DNA from: Hippophae tibetana
Lineage: Eukaryota > Streptophyta > Magnoliopsida > Rosales > Elaeagnaceae
Direction of reading: 5' to 3'
DNA: 64,000 nt
NCBI GenBank assembly: GCA_037013495.1
Contig: JAZDXN010000013.1
Location: forward strand, 1,054,001 to 1,118,000
This document shows, piece by piece, positions 23,998 to 36,072 of the stretch. The position numbers and the translations under genes are program-made. Below the pieces are notes generated by a model that did not search any database, had not been told where the DNA came from, and was given only the letters and a program-made list of their open reading frames with translations. How positions within the stretch are numbered: position 1 is the stretch's first letter; every line of letters begins with the position of its first letter.

Positions 23998-25733
23998 TCC
24001 TGCGTATCTTCCTTCAATGACAAAGTACGTGATCGGTTAACCACCAAACATGAAATACTTAAATCCACATTGCTTCTACGTATAATATTTTGTCAGTTAT
24101 GTTTTATCTTACACTTTCTAGCGAACAAGATATATTTGTTCGTCATTGTGGCAAACCTATCTAAACAAAATCATTTTGTAGTTAGACCTATTGATGGAGC
24201 ATTCTATAACTTGGAACCTGTAGTTTTGATACCTCAATGTACTTAAATTATGGTTAAACTCATGATTGCATGTCAAAGCGGAGAGGCACGTCGTTGTAGA
24301 TTCCTAGGTTTAGAAACACCTTATCTTTCTGCACACAACCGTGTTCAATTTCATCAAGAATAGATTCATCTTCTTCTCGTCCTTGAAACTCACCAAGCCA
24401 TATAAGAGATGAAAAGGTTGGAATGCATTAAGAAAATTGTTTTGGTAACTTGAGCGTTTTATATTTGGGTTTTTAGTCGATTTCTCTATGTGAAGTCTGA
24501 AGTAATCTTTACAAACGGTACTTTCTTTGTATCATTAGTAAAAGAAATATCTTCGAAACAAGCTTCTAGCAATTAGTTACTTGTTATAGAAGGGATTTTA
24601 CTAATTACAGTTGGTTCCAAAATAACGAAGAGGTCTCATTTCATATGCTAATTTTTTGATAAGAGCTAATTAATCTATGAATAATTTAAAAATGCAAAGT
24701 GTTAGACACACGCTCTGCGTATCTTCCTTCAATGGCAAGGTACGTGATCGGTTAACCACGAAACATTAAATACTTACATCCACATTGCTTCTATGTACAA
24801 TATTTTTTCACTTTTGTTTTATCCTACACTTTCTAGCCAACAAGATATATTTGCTCGTCATTGTGGGAAACCTATCTAAACAAAATCATTTTGTAGTTAG
24901 ACCTATTGATGGAGCATTCTATAACTTGGAACCTGTAGTTTTGATACCTCAATGTACTTAAATTATGGTTAAACTCATGATTACATGTCAAAGCAGAGAG
25001 GCACGTCGTTGTAGATTCCTAGGTTTAGAAACACCTTATCTTTTTTCACACAAACGTGTTCAATTTCATCAAGAATAGATTCATCTTCTTCTCGTCCTTG
25101 AAACTCACCAAGCCATATAAGAGATGAAAAGGTTGGAATGCATTAAGCAAGTTTGTTTGGTAACTTGAGTGTTTTATATTTGGGTTTTTAGTCGATTTCT
25201 CTATTTGAAGTTTGAAGTAATCTTTACAAATGGTACTTTCTTTGTACCATTAGTAAAAGAAAATTTTTCGAAAAAAGCTTCTAGAAATTAGTTACTTGTT
25301 ATTCAAGGGGTTTTCCTCATTACAGCTGGTTCCAAAATAACGAAGAGGTCTCATTTCATATGCTAATTTTTTTTATGAGAGCTAATTAATCTATGCATAA
25401 TTTAACTATGCAAACTTTCGGACACACGCTCCTGCGTATCTTCCTTCAATGACAAAGTACGTGATCGGTTAACCACCAAACATTAAATACTTAAATCCAC
25501 ATTGCTTCTACGTATAATATTTTGTCACTTATGTTTTATCTTACACTTTCTAGCGAACAAGATATATTTGTTCGTCATTGTGGCAAACCTATCTAAACAA
25601 AATCATTTTGTAGTTAGACCTATTGATGGAGCATTCTATAACTTGGAACCTGTAGTTTTGATACCTCAATGTACTTAAATTATGGTTAAACTCATGATTG
25701 CATGTCAAAGCGGAGAGGCACGTCGTTGTAGAT
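22870..25733 (+). repeat. Second tandem duplication of a two-monomer block
   Basis: About 22870-24301 and 24302-25733 match at an offset of 1,432 bp. Shared private markers are aagaaaattgttttgg (23001 and 24433), tctatgtacaatatttttt, tgattacatgtcaaagcag and aaaatttttcg (23828 and 25260). The copies differ at only a few bases, such as atgaaatac against attaaatac near 24050 and 25485, so the event looks recent. Confidence 0.75.
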
Positions 25734-28098
25734 TCCTAGGTTTAGAAACACCTTATCTTTCTGCACACAACCGTGTTCAATTTCATCAAGAATAGATTCA
25801 TCTTCTTCTCGTCCATGAAACTCACCAAGCCATATAAGAGATGAAAAGGTTGGAATGCATTAAGCAAGTTTGTTTGGTAACTTGAGCGTTTTATATTTGG
25901 GTTTTTAGTCGATTTCTCCATGTGAAGTTTGAAGTAATCTTTACAAACGGTACTTTCTTTGTACCATTAGTAAAAGAAATATCTTCGAAACAAGCTTCTA
26001 GAAATTAGTTACTTGTTATTCAAGGGGTTTTCCTCATTACAGTTGGTTCCAAAATAACGAAGAGGTCTCATTTCATATGCTAATTTTTTTGATGAGAGCT
26101 AATTAATCTATGCATAATTTAACTATGCAAAGTGTTAGACACACGCTCCTGCGTATCTTCCTTCAATGACAAAGTACGTGATCGGTTAACCACGAAACAT
26201 TAAATACTTACATCCACATTGCTTATATGTATAATATTTTCTCACTTATGTTTTGTCTTACACTTTCTCGCCAACAAGATATATTTTCTCGTCATTGTGG
26301 CAAACCTATCTAAACAAAATAATTTTGTAGTTAGACCTATTGATGGAGCATTCTATAACATGGAACCTGTAGTTTTGATACCTCAATGTACTTAAATTAT
26401 GTTTAAACTCATAATTGCCTATCAAAGCGGAGAGGCACGTCGTTGTAGATTCCTAGGTTTAGAAACACCTTATCTTTTTGCACACAACCGTGTTCAATTT
26501 CATCAAGAATAGATTCATCTTCTTCTCGTCCTTGAAACTCACCAAGCCATATAAGAGATGAAAAGGTTGGAATGCATTAAGCATTTTTTTTTGGTAACCT
26601 GAGCGTTTTTTATTTGGGTTTTTAGTCTATTTCTCTTTATGAAGTTTGAAGTAATCTTTACAAACGGTACTTTCTTTGTACCATTAGTAAAAGAAATATC
26701 CTCGAAATAAGCTTCAAGAAATTATTTACTTGTTATTGAAGGGGTTTTCCACATTATAGTTAGTTCCAAAATAACGAAGAGGTCTCAATTCAAATACTAC
26801 ATTTTTTTATGAGAGGTAACTAATCAATGCATAATTTAACGATCCAAACATTCGGACACACGCTTCTGCGTATCATCCTTCAATGACAAAGTACGTGATC
26901 GGTTAACCACCAAACATTAAATACTTAAATCCACATTGCTTCTAGGTATAATATTTTGTCACTTATGTTTTATCTTACACTTTCTAGCGAACAAGATATA
27001 TTTGTTCGTCATTGTGGCAAACCTATCTAAACAAAATCATTTTGTAGTTAGACATATTGATGGAGCATTCTATAACTTGGAACCTCTAGTTTTGATACCT
27101 CAATGTACTTAAATTATGGTTAAACTCATGATTGCATGTCTAAGCGGAAGGCACGTCGTTGTAGATTCCTAGGTTTAGAAACACCTTATCTTTCTGCACA
27201 CAACCATGTTCAATTTCATCAAGAATAGATTCATCTTCTTCTCGTCCTTGAAACTCACCAAGCCATATAAGAGATGAAAAGGTTGGAATGCATTCAGCAA
27301 ATTTTTTTTGGTAACTTGAGCGTTTTATATTTGGGTTTTTAGTCGATTTCTCTATGTGAAGTCTGAAGTAATCTTTACAAACGGTACTTTCTTTGTATCA
27401 TTAGTAAAAGAAATATCTTCGAAACAAGCTTCTAGCAATTAGTTACTTGTTATAGAAGGGGTTTTCCTGATTACAGTTGGTTCCAAAATAACGAAGAGGT
27501 CTCATTTCATATGCTAATTTTTTGATGAGAGCTAATTAATCTATGCATAATTTAACAATGCAAAGTGTTAGACACACGCTCTGCGTATCTTCCTTCAATG
27601 GCAAGGTACGTGATCGGTTAACCACGAAACATTAAATACTTACATCCACATTGCTTATATGTATAATATTTTCTCACTTATGTTTTGTCTTACACTTTCT
27701 AGCCAACAAGATATATTTTCTCGTCATTGTGGCGAACCTATCTAAACAAAATCATTTTGTAGTTAGACCTATTGATGGAGCATTCTATAACTTGGAACCT
27801 GTAGTTTTGATAACTCAATGTACTTCAATTATGGTCAAACTCATGATTGCATGTCAAAGCGGAGAGTCACTTCGTTGTAGATTCCTAGGTTTAGAAACAC
27901 CTTATCCTTTTGCACACAACCGTGTTCAATTTCATCAAGAATAGATTCATCTTCTTCTAGTCCTTGAAACTCAACAAGCCATAAAGGGGATGAAAAGGTT
28001 GGAATGCATTAAGAAAGTTTTTTTAGTAACTTGAGCATTTTATATTTGGGTTTTTAGTCGATTTCTCAATGTGAAGTTTAAAGTAATATTTACAAACG

Positions 28099-28103
28099 GT
28101 ACT
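28099..28103. repeat. Target site duplication, left copy (gtact)
   Basis: gtact flanks the insertion on both sides. The satellite reads straight through if the insertion and one copy are removed (acggtact joined to ttctttg). Confidence 0.9.
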
Positions 28104-30119
28104 TGATAACTGTATTTTATATAGTTATTTTCATATATTTTATTAATTAAAACTGCTATGTTCTTAATGTTTTTAGTTAATTTTAGTTTAATAAATTAAT
28201 ATTTATTGTTTTTATTTTATTTTAATAAAACTTAAATAATTTGTATCGAAAACGTACTTAATTGCAAATATATATCCAAAAATATAATTTCAAATAAAAG
28301 AGTGTTTAATTGCAATTTGTAAAAGTCAAAAATATAATTTAAATTAAAATTGGGCTTAATTTTAATTATTGAAAGTTTAAAAATTTAATTTAAATTACCA
28401 AAAGGGCTATATTGCAATTAAACAAAGTTTAAAATGGAATTTGAAATATATTTGTGGGTGAAAATATAATTAAATAAAAATAAGTTTTCTGCGCAGGTGA
28501 ATAATTCCACGCGGCATCATCCACGGTTCAATGTGGACCGTCAGATCAACGCAGAAACGGTTAGGATGGGCGCGTGTTCTTCAAACCCGACCAAGGAGAG
28601 TGGGAGCAGAAATTCACTTCACGCGGCGCGGCGCCCGAGTGGGACCCACTGGCCGCGCAGACTGGCGTGCAGGGTGGGTCCCACATGTCGGCTGCGCAGA
28701 ATTCCCCAAGGCGCATCGCTCACCGTTGGATCCGTTGAACGGTCCAGATTGAAACACGTGGTTCCAGCTGTCGCGCACCGAGCCGCTACTCGACATGTTC
28801 TCGTGCATTGCGTAGCATCGTTTCTCCATGAGCCCGACCTGCACGTCCAATAAAACGCTGCCACGTGTCTCTGAATTGCTCGCAGCCAATCACATAGCGA
28901 CACGTGGCATGCGTATAAGAAAAAAAAAATTTAGAAACGCGCAGAATTGTTTTCACGCGTGATATTTTTTTATTCCCCCCATGTATTCGTGTCCCCCGCT
29001 ATTTAATTAAAAAAATAATATAACAATATTAAAAAAAAAAGGAATAATTAAATAGTGGGTGATATATTTAACGGGAATATTTTTCTTATAGGACGCGTTT
29101 TTAGTTTTCTTTTTTTTCGCAGAATCCTCTCTTCTTCATTTTTTTCATATTTTCTGTACAGAGAGTTTTTCTCTCAAAAATTTGTGAAGGATTTTCGAGT
29201 TCTTCTACCTATTTTGATTATTTCCTCTTAAGAAGTATTATTTTTCCCTCTCTGCGTGTCTCTTTTACACGCAGAAAATTTTATTTTAACATTTTTGTGT
29301 TGTATTCTCTTAGGGAAATTACAGAGAAAGAGGTTGATGAAGAAGAATGAAATGGAAGAAATTATTTTTCATTGAGGAATCCTGAAAGAGTTTCTCCTAA
29401 CTCATTTTCTTTTAATATTTTGTTTCTCTGCAATGTTTTATTTTTGTGGTGTTGTAATTTTAATTTCTGCTATGAACTAATATATTCGTTCTAGGGTCGC
29501 AGTATTACGTAAATTATGAAACTAGAAGTAATTATTTTTGAATGATTTATGGAACTGTTTTGAGTTATTTATTTTATCTGCTTAAAATGTTTTTAATAAT
29601 CGGAAGATTAATTAACTGATATGTGACATTTAAATAAACTTTAAAAAGGAATTTATGTGGGGTGCTCGGGATAAAATAACGCATATACATAAGGGATAGA
29701 AATATACTTTTATTGTATGTGTAACTTTTGAGAACTCAGAACTTAATAAATCTGATTGAAATTAATTCTCATAGGAATATAGTGAATCATTTTAACTGGA
29801 TGTGTCTGTATGGAGCTTGAAAGAGATATATGGATAACAGAAGAACATAAATCAAGAGAGAATAAAATATTCAAGTGAATTAATTTGGGTAAACTGCAAT
29901 CCTAGAATTTTCATAAAAATTGTTAAAAAGAAAAAAAAGTATTGATTAAGTCAAACTGCATAAAATTATTGATTGTTTGAATAAAATTAGATTTAAATAA
30001 TTTTAGTAATTACCAAGAGTTTGTAACATTTCTCTGTGAGAACGATAATTTATTTATCATATTATTACTTGAGACCGTGTATACTTGCACGTTTTTTGTG
30101 TGTTGTAAAACACACAACA
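28104..30119 (+). mobile_element. Solo LTR of a second, unassigned LTR-retrotransposon family (2,016 bp)
   Basis: The insertion starts TGATAACTG and ends CACACAACA, so it has the TG...CA termini of an LTR, and it sits between 5-bp direct repeats. It has no PBS, coding region or second LTR. It is AT-rich at 28104-28480, GC-rich at 28490-28960, then AT-rich again. A TATA box at 28914 with upstream G-boxes and a CCAAT box indicates plus orientation. The 3' end (attacttgagaccgtgtat, then acttgcacg) looks like the U5 end of plant Ty3/gypsy LTRs. Small frames inside the GC-rich part overlap on both strands and are not convincing. It shows no similarity I can see to the Athila-like LTR. A non-autonomous LTR-like element is the alternative. 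Confidence 0.85.
28755..28919 (+). promoter_or_regulatory. Promoter in the solo LTR: three G-boxes, CCAAT box, TATA
   Basis: CACGTG occurs at 28755-28760, 28862-28867 and 28901-28906. The last is within acacgtggc, an ABRE-type G-box. ccaat lies at 28886-28890 and tataag at 28914-28919. The order and spacing are those of a plant RNA polymerase II promoter on the plus strand. G-boxes bind bZIP and bHLH factors, some responsive to abscisic acid or light; control of this LTR by such factors is inference. Confidence 0.6.
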
Positions 30120-30124
30120 GTACT
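30120..30124. repeat. Target site duplication, right copy (gtact)
   Basis: Matches the left copy at 28099-28103; the satellite resumes in phase as gtactttcttt. Confidence 0.9.
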
Positions 30125-33100
30125 TTCTTTGTATCATTAGTAAAAGAAATATCTTCGAAACAAGCTTCTTGCAATTAGTTACTTGTTATTAAAGGGGTTT
30201 TCCTAATTACAGTTGGTTCCAAAATAATGAAGAGGTCTCATTTCATATGCTAATTTTTTGATCAGAGCTAATTAATCTATGCATAATTTAACGATGCAAA
30301 GTGTCAGACAGACGATCCTGTGTATCTTCCTTCAATGGCAAGGTACGTGATCGGTTAACCACGAAACATTAAATACTTACATCCACATTGCTTCTATGTA
30401 TAATATTTTGTCACTTATGTTTTATCTTACACATTCTAGCCAACAAGATATATTTGCTCGTCATTGTGGCAAACCTATCTAAACAAAATCATTTTGTAGT
30501 TAGACCTATTGATGGAGAATTCTATAACTTGGAACCTCTAGTTTTGATACCTCAATGTACTTAAATTATGTTTAAACTCATGATTGCATGTCAAAGCGGA
30601 GAGGCATGTCGTTGTAGATTCCTAGGTTTAGAAACACCTTATCTTTCTGCACACAACCGTGTTCAATTTCATCAAGAATAGATTCATCTTCTTCTCGTCC
30701 TTGAAACTCACCAAGCCATATAAGAGATGAAAAGGTTGGAATGCATTAAGCAAATTGTTTTTGGTAACTGAGCGTTTTATATTTGGGGTTTTAGTCGATT
30801 TCTCTATGTGAAGTCTGAAGTAATCTTTACAAACGGTACTTTCTTTGTATCATTAGTAAAAGAAATATCTTCGAAACAAGCTTCTATCAATTAGTTACTT
30901 GTTATAGAAGGGGTTTTCCTAATTACAGTTGGTTCCAAATTAACGAAGAGGTCTCATTTCATATGCTAATTTTTTGATAAGAGCTAATTAATCTATGAAT
31001 AATTTAAAAATGCAAAGTGTTAGACACACGCTCTGTGTATCTTCCTTCAATGGCAAGGTACGTGATCGGTTAACCACGAAACATTAAATACATACATCCA
31101 CATTGCTTATATATATAATATTTTCACACTTATGTTTTGTCTTACACTTTCTAGCCAACAAGATATATTTGCTCATCATTGTGGCGACCCTATCTAAACA
31201 AAATCATTTTGTAGTTAGACCTATTGATGGAGCATTCTATAACTTGGAACCTGTAGTTTTCATAACTGAATGTACTTCAATTATGGTCAAACTCATGATT
31301 GCATGTCAAAGCGGAGAGGCACTTCGTTGTAGATTCCTAGGTTTAGAAACACCTTATCCTTTTGGACACAACCGTGTTCAATTTCATCAAGAATAGATTC
31401 ATCTTCTTCTAGTCTTTGAAACTCAACAAGCCATAAAGGGGATGAAAAGGTTGGAATGCATTAAGCTATTTTTTTGAGTAACTTGAGCATTTTATATTTG
31501 GGTTTTTAGTCAATTTCTCTATGTTAAGTTTGAAGTAATCTTTACAAACGGTACTTTCTTTGTAACATTAGTAAAATAAATATCTTCAAAACAAGCTTCT
31601 AGCAATTAGTTACTTGTTATTGAAGGGTTTTTCCTAATTATAGTTGGTTCCAAAATAACGAAGAGGTCTCATTTCATATGCTACTTTTTTTATGAGAGCT
31701 AATTAATCTATGCATAATTTAACGATGCAAAGTGTGAGACACACCTTCCTGCGTATCTTCCTTTAATGGCAAGGTACGTGATCGGTTAACCACGAAACAT
31801 TAAATACTTACATCCACATTGCTTCTATGTATAATATTTTGTCACTTATGTTTTGCCTTACACTTTCTAGCCAACAAGATATATTTGCTCGTCATTCTGG
31901 CAAACCTATCTAAACAAAATCATTTTGTAGTTAGACCTATTGATGGAGGATTCTATAACTTGGAACCTGTAGTTTTGATACCTCAATGTTCTTCAATTAA
32001 GGTCAAACTCATGATTGCATATCAAAGCGAAGAGGCACTTCGTTGTAGATTCCTAGGTTTAGAAACACCTTATCCTTTTGGACACAACCGTGTTCAATTT
32101 CATCAAGAATAGATTCATCTTCTTCTAGTCCTTGAAACTCACCAAGCCATATAAGAGATGAAAAGGTTGGAATGCATTAAGCAAGTTTTTTTGGTAACAT
32201 GAGCGTTTTATATTTGGGTTTTTAGTCTATTTCTCTTTATGAAGTTTGAAGTAATCTTTACAAACGATACTTTCTTTGTACCATTAGTAAAAGAAATATC
32301 CTCGAAATAAGCTTCAAGAAATTAGTTACTTGTTATTGAAGGGGTTTTCCTCATTACAGTTGGTTCCAAAATAACGAAGAGGTCTCAATTCAAATACTAC
32401 ATTTTTTTATGAGAGGTAATTAATCAATGCATAATTTAACGATCCAAACTTTCGGACACACGCTCCTGCGTATCTTCCTTCAATAACAAAGTACGTGATC
32501 GGTTAACCACCAAACATTAAATACTTAAATCCACATTGCTTCTAGGTATAATATTTTGTCACTTATGTTTTATCTTACACTTTCTAGCAAACAAGATATA
32601 TTTGTTCGTCATTGTGGCAAACCTATCTAAACAAAATCATTTTGTAGTTAGACATATTGATGGAGCATTCTATAACTTGGAACCTGTAGTTTTGATACCT
32701 CAATGTACTTCAATTATGTTTAAACTCATGATTGCATGTCAAAGCGGAGAGGCACGTCGTTGTAGATTCCTAGGTTTAGAAACACCTTATCTTTTTGCAC
32801 ACAATCGTGTTCAATTTCATCAAGAATAGATTCATCTTCTTCTCGTCCTTGAAACACACCAAGCCATATAAGAGATGAAAAGGTTGGAATGCATTAAGCA
32901 AGTTTTTTTTGGTAACTTGAGCATTTTATATTTGGGTTTTTAGTCGATTTCTCTATGTGAAGTTTGAAGTAATCTTTACAAACGGTACTTTCTTTGTATT
33001 ATTAGTAAAAGAAATATCTTCGAAACAAGCTTCTAGTACTTAGTTACTTGTTATAGAAGGGGTTTTCCTAATTACAGTTGGTTCCAAAATAACGAAGAGG

Positions 33101-34134
33101 TCTCATTTCATATGCTAATTTTTTTATGAGAGCTAATTAATCAATGCATAATTTAACAATGCAAAGTTTTAGACACACGCTCTGCGTATCTTCCTTCAAT
33201 GGAAAGGTACGTGATCGGTTAACCACGAAACATTAAATACTTACCTCCACATTGCTTATATGTATAATATTTTCTCACTTATGTTTTGTCTTACACTTTC
33301 TAGCCAACAAGATATATTTTCTCGTCATTGTGGCGAACCTATCTAAACAAAATCATTTTGTAGTTAGACTTATTGATGGAGCATTCTATAACTTGGAACC
33401 TGTAGTTTTGATAACTCAATGTACTTCAATTATGGTCAAACTCATGATTGCATGTCAAAGCGGAGAGGCACTTCGTTGTAGATTCCTAGGTTTAGAAACA
33501 CCTTATACTTTTGCACACATCCGTGTTCGATTTCATCAAGAATAGATTCATCTTCTTCTAGTCCTTGAAACTCAACAAGCCATAAAGGGGATGAAAAGGT
33601 TGGAATGCATTAAGAAAGTTTTTTTAGTAACTTGAGCATTTTATATTTGGGTTTTTAGTCGATTTCTCAATGTGAAGTTTGAAGTAATCTTTACAAACGG
33701 TACTTTCTTTGTATCATTTGTAAAAGAAATATCTTCGAAACAAGCTTCTTGCAATTAGTTACTTGTTATTAAAAGGGTTTTCCTAATTACAGTTGGTTCC
33801 AAAATAACGAATAGGTCTCATTTCATATGCTAATTTTTTGATCAGAGCAAATTAATCTATGCATCATTTAACGATGCAAAGTGTCAGACACACGATCCTG
33901 CGTATCTTTCTTCAATGGCAAGGTACGTGATCTGTTAACCACGAAACATTAAATACTTACATCCACATTGCTTCTATGTATAATATTTTGTCACTTATGT
34001 TTTATCTTGCACTTTCTAGCCAACAAGATATATTTGCTCGTCATTGTGGCAAACCTATCTAAACAAAATCATTTTGTAGTTAGACCTATTGATGGAGCAT
34101 TCTATAACTTGGAACCTCTAGTTTTGATACCTCA

Positions 34135-34139
34135 ATGTA
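34135..34139. repeat. Target site duplication, left copy (atgta)
   Basis: atgta precedes the solo LTR and recurs right after it. Satellite cctcaatgtacttaaatt is restored when the insertion is removed. Confidence 0.92.
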
Positions 34140-34628
34140 TGATGAGCGAAAACCGGCATCGCCGATTCTTGCCAATACTTTGGTTTTAATATTTATAAAA
34201 CTCTCGCTAGTGCACGAATCATTTTGAAGAAAATGATAAGTATACTCCCAAGGTCGATCTAAGGAAGGAATGTATGTGGTTTTTAATTTATTATTCAAAA
34301 TTTTAAAAACGAAATTAAATCCTAAACATCCTGTCACGATAGTTTGGTTTTTGTGTTCCTAATCTAATAACATAAAATAAGCATATATGTAGATTAATTA
34401 AATATAATCTAATAACATTAAAAAATAAACATAGATACAAATTCAATAAATATTTATCTAAAAATAAATACAAATACAGATTCAATAAATATTTATGCAA
34501 ATTTTATCATTTATATTAGTGGAGTATTTATGGATATAATAACTAAATTAATTATGCTTGCTCATATTATGTAGGTTATTAAAGATATAAATTGATATTT
34601 TATTGATTCTCTCTTTTTTATATAAATA

Positions 34629-34774
34629 CCACCTTTGGTGGGGTTAGATATTCTTTGTTAACTAAACAAATCAATTAACACCTATGGGTGAGGTTGATAA
34701 CTAATTTGGTTAATTAAATTAATTCCTTTTTCTAAGAGATTGAAAATGAACCATTTAAATGCCACCTTTGGTGG
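34629..34774 (-). repeat. Three short inverted repeats, second LTR copy
   Basis: ccacc-ttt-ggtgg at 34629-34641, cacc-tatg-ggtg at 34679-34690 and ccacc-ttt-ggtgg at 34762-34774 match the trio at 2473-2618. All stems are intact although neighbouring bases have changed (ggtgaggtt for ggtggggtt after the second stem). Confidence 0.6.
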
Positions 34775-35537
34775 GGTTAGACAATTTAAACATTGTTCAA
34801 GGTGTCCAAATTAAACATAAGAATTTAATTATCCGAGTACTAACTTTCAAGTTTTAAAACCACTATTGAAAACATGTTGTCAATACATTTTCACATAATA
34901 ATTCTTATAAAAACTTTTGAAATAGAGTTTCACTCTAACTACCGGGCGATTGTACCAACAAATAAAAGAGCACTACTCTAAATTAGACCGGATAACTAAA
35001 CCATAAAATCTAATTTTCAGGTTTAAGTTTGTAATGAAAAATAATATATTTCTCTCTAACATTCTTAATATAAAATCTTGAATAAAAACAAAATCAATTC
35101 ATTTTAAACCTATTTAATATTTCGCAAGCATAACAACGTTATTATTATATCATTTTTACTAAACAGCCAGCATAGTTAAATTTAACCACAGACAAATTAA
35201 ATATAACATGTAAGAATAAAGCATAAAAATAACTGTAAAGAAAATAAAATCCTTACAGAACTTCGACGCTATTCCCGTAGCTGGAAAACCTCCAAGCGGA
35301 ATTTGCACTCCCATTTATTGAATCAAAAACTAAATTATTACAAAAACATTACAAGTTCCTCTCAAAAAGAGAAGAACTCTAAAACTAAGAGAATTGAACT
35401 AAAAACTAAGAGAAAAACTAAGAAAAGCTTAGAAACTTAGAAAGAAACTAAGAAAAACTTAAAAACTAAGAAATGAGAGAAAGAAAGAAGAGAGAAGTGT
35501 GTTTTTAAGGTGTAATTTGAAGTGAAGGGAAGGGGGG

Positions 35538-35545
35538 TATTTATA
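35538..35545 (-). promoter_or_regulatory. Probable TATA box of the solo LTR
   Basis: TATAAATA on the minus strand in the same context as at 3388-3395. The copy could in principle still start transcription leftward into the satellite; no evidence of activity is available. Confidence 0.55.
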
Positions 35546-35723
35546 GGTGAGGATGGAGAGAAAAAATGAGTAAAACAATGTTAAAAACATATTAAAAATT
35601 GTAAAAACGCGTAATGGAAATGCTGAGGTCATTAGTGATGTCAGCATGATGTCACGGGGGTGGCTGCACGTGAAAAATGGGGCGAAAAGGCGTTGGGCGT
35701 GCGGACGGGGGCTACTGGGCGCT

Positions 35724-35742
35724 GCGCGCGCGCGCGCGCGCG
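35724..35742. repeat. (GC)n microsatellite in the solo LTR
   Basis: A 19-base alternating g/c run within the GC-rich U3 block, at the place where the other LTR has its 17- and 32-bp minisatellite. Confidence 0.85.
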
Positions 35743-36067
35743 GCATGGGGCGTTGGGCTGCGGGGCGCGATTTCCGTCTTTTTGACATTTTTGACCTTTT
35801 CGACCCATTTTGTCCAATTTTTCCATGTTTGTTGACCTTTTCCCACTTATTTATTAATATATTTGTGATTTATTGCTTAAAGTATTCCTATTTGAGTCTT
35901 TAAATTGCGTTTTTAAGCCAAAATACCTGAAAAACAATAAAAATACCCGTGATTCCGAAAAAGACAAATTTATATAAATATATGATAAAACATATAAATA
36001 TATGTATTTTTAATCAATTAATGTACATAAAATCATGGTTATTTTAGTGCTTTTTGAGCACTCATCA

Positions 36068-36072
36068 ATGTA
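36068..36072. repeat. Target site duplication, right copy (atgta)
   Basis: Matches 34135-34139 and leads straight into cttaaattatg of the interrupted monomer. Confidence 0.92.

Larger units (their letters stand above)
4718..28103 (+). repeat. Satellite array block 1, ~716-bp monomers (about 33 copies)
   Basis: Head-to-tail copies recur at 716-717 bp spacing with no inversion. Landmarks in nearly every monomer are cggttaaccac, the AAGCTT in acaagcttct, gagcattctataac, and the CCTAGG in ttcctaggttt. Copies can be phased at the ttgctt word: 4730, 5446, then every ~716 to 27651. Most copies here carry gtacttaaatt, which puts a stop in the frame that is open in block 3. Exceptions at 5446, 11177, 12608, 19055 and 27651 carry cttcaatt and ataactcaatg, a distinct variant recurring at irregular intervals. 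Length variation comes mostly from the T run after aagcaag. No gene, RNA gene or other element is visible inside. The right end is part of the target duplication of the LTR that follows. Confidence 0.97.
30120..34139 (+). repeat. Satellite array block 2 (about 5.6 monomers)
   Basis: The same satellite in the same orientation, phased at 30387, 31103, 31819, 32536, 33252 and 33968. The block mixes variants: a TAA-carrying copy (30.4 kb), two ataactcaatg-type copies (31.1 and 33.3 kb), an A-type copy with cattctggcaaac and tcttcaattaagg (31.8 kb), and others. It looks like a transition between blocks 1 and 3. The last monomer is split by the solo LTR at atgta. Confidence 0.96.
34140..36067 (-). 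mobile_element. Solo LTR of the Athila-like family (1,928 bp)
   Basis: The insertion starts TGATGAG and ends CTCATCA, a perfect 7-bp terminal inverted repeat, between 5-bp target duplications. It aligns along its whole length with the LTR at 1986-4022. By the same landmarks (TATA box, U5 side with agtgcacgaatcat) it is in minus orientation. It lacks PBS, PPT and coding sequence, so it is the remnant of LTR-LTR recombination within a full element. It lacks the minisatellite of the other copy and carries a (CG)n run in the same GC-rich block. Small frames over it on both strands are chance. Confidence 0.92.

Noticed and set aside
28497..28903. Four overlapping frames on both strands in the GC-rich LTR part
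   Set aside because: High GC lowers stop frequency; frames overlap on both strands and lie over promoter motifs.
35459..35903. Frames in the solo LTR GC-rich block
   Set aside because: Same reason: GC-rich, low-complexity, overlapping on both strands.
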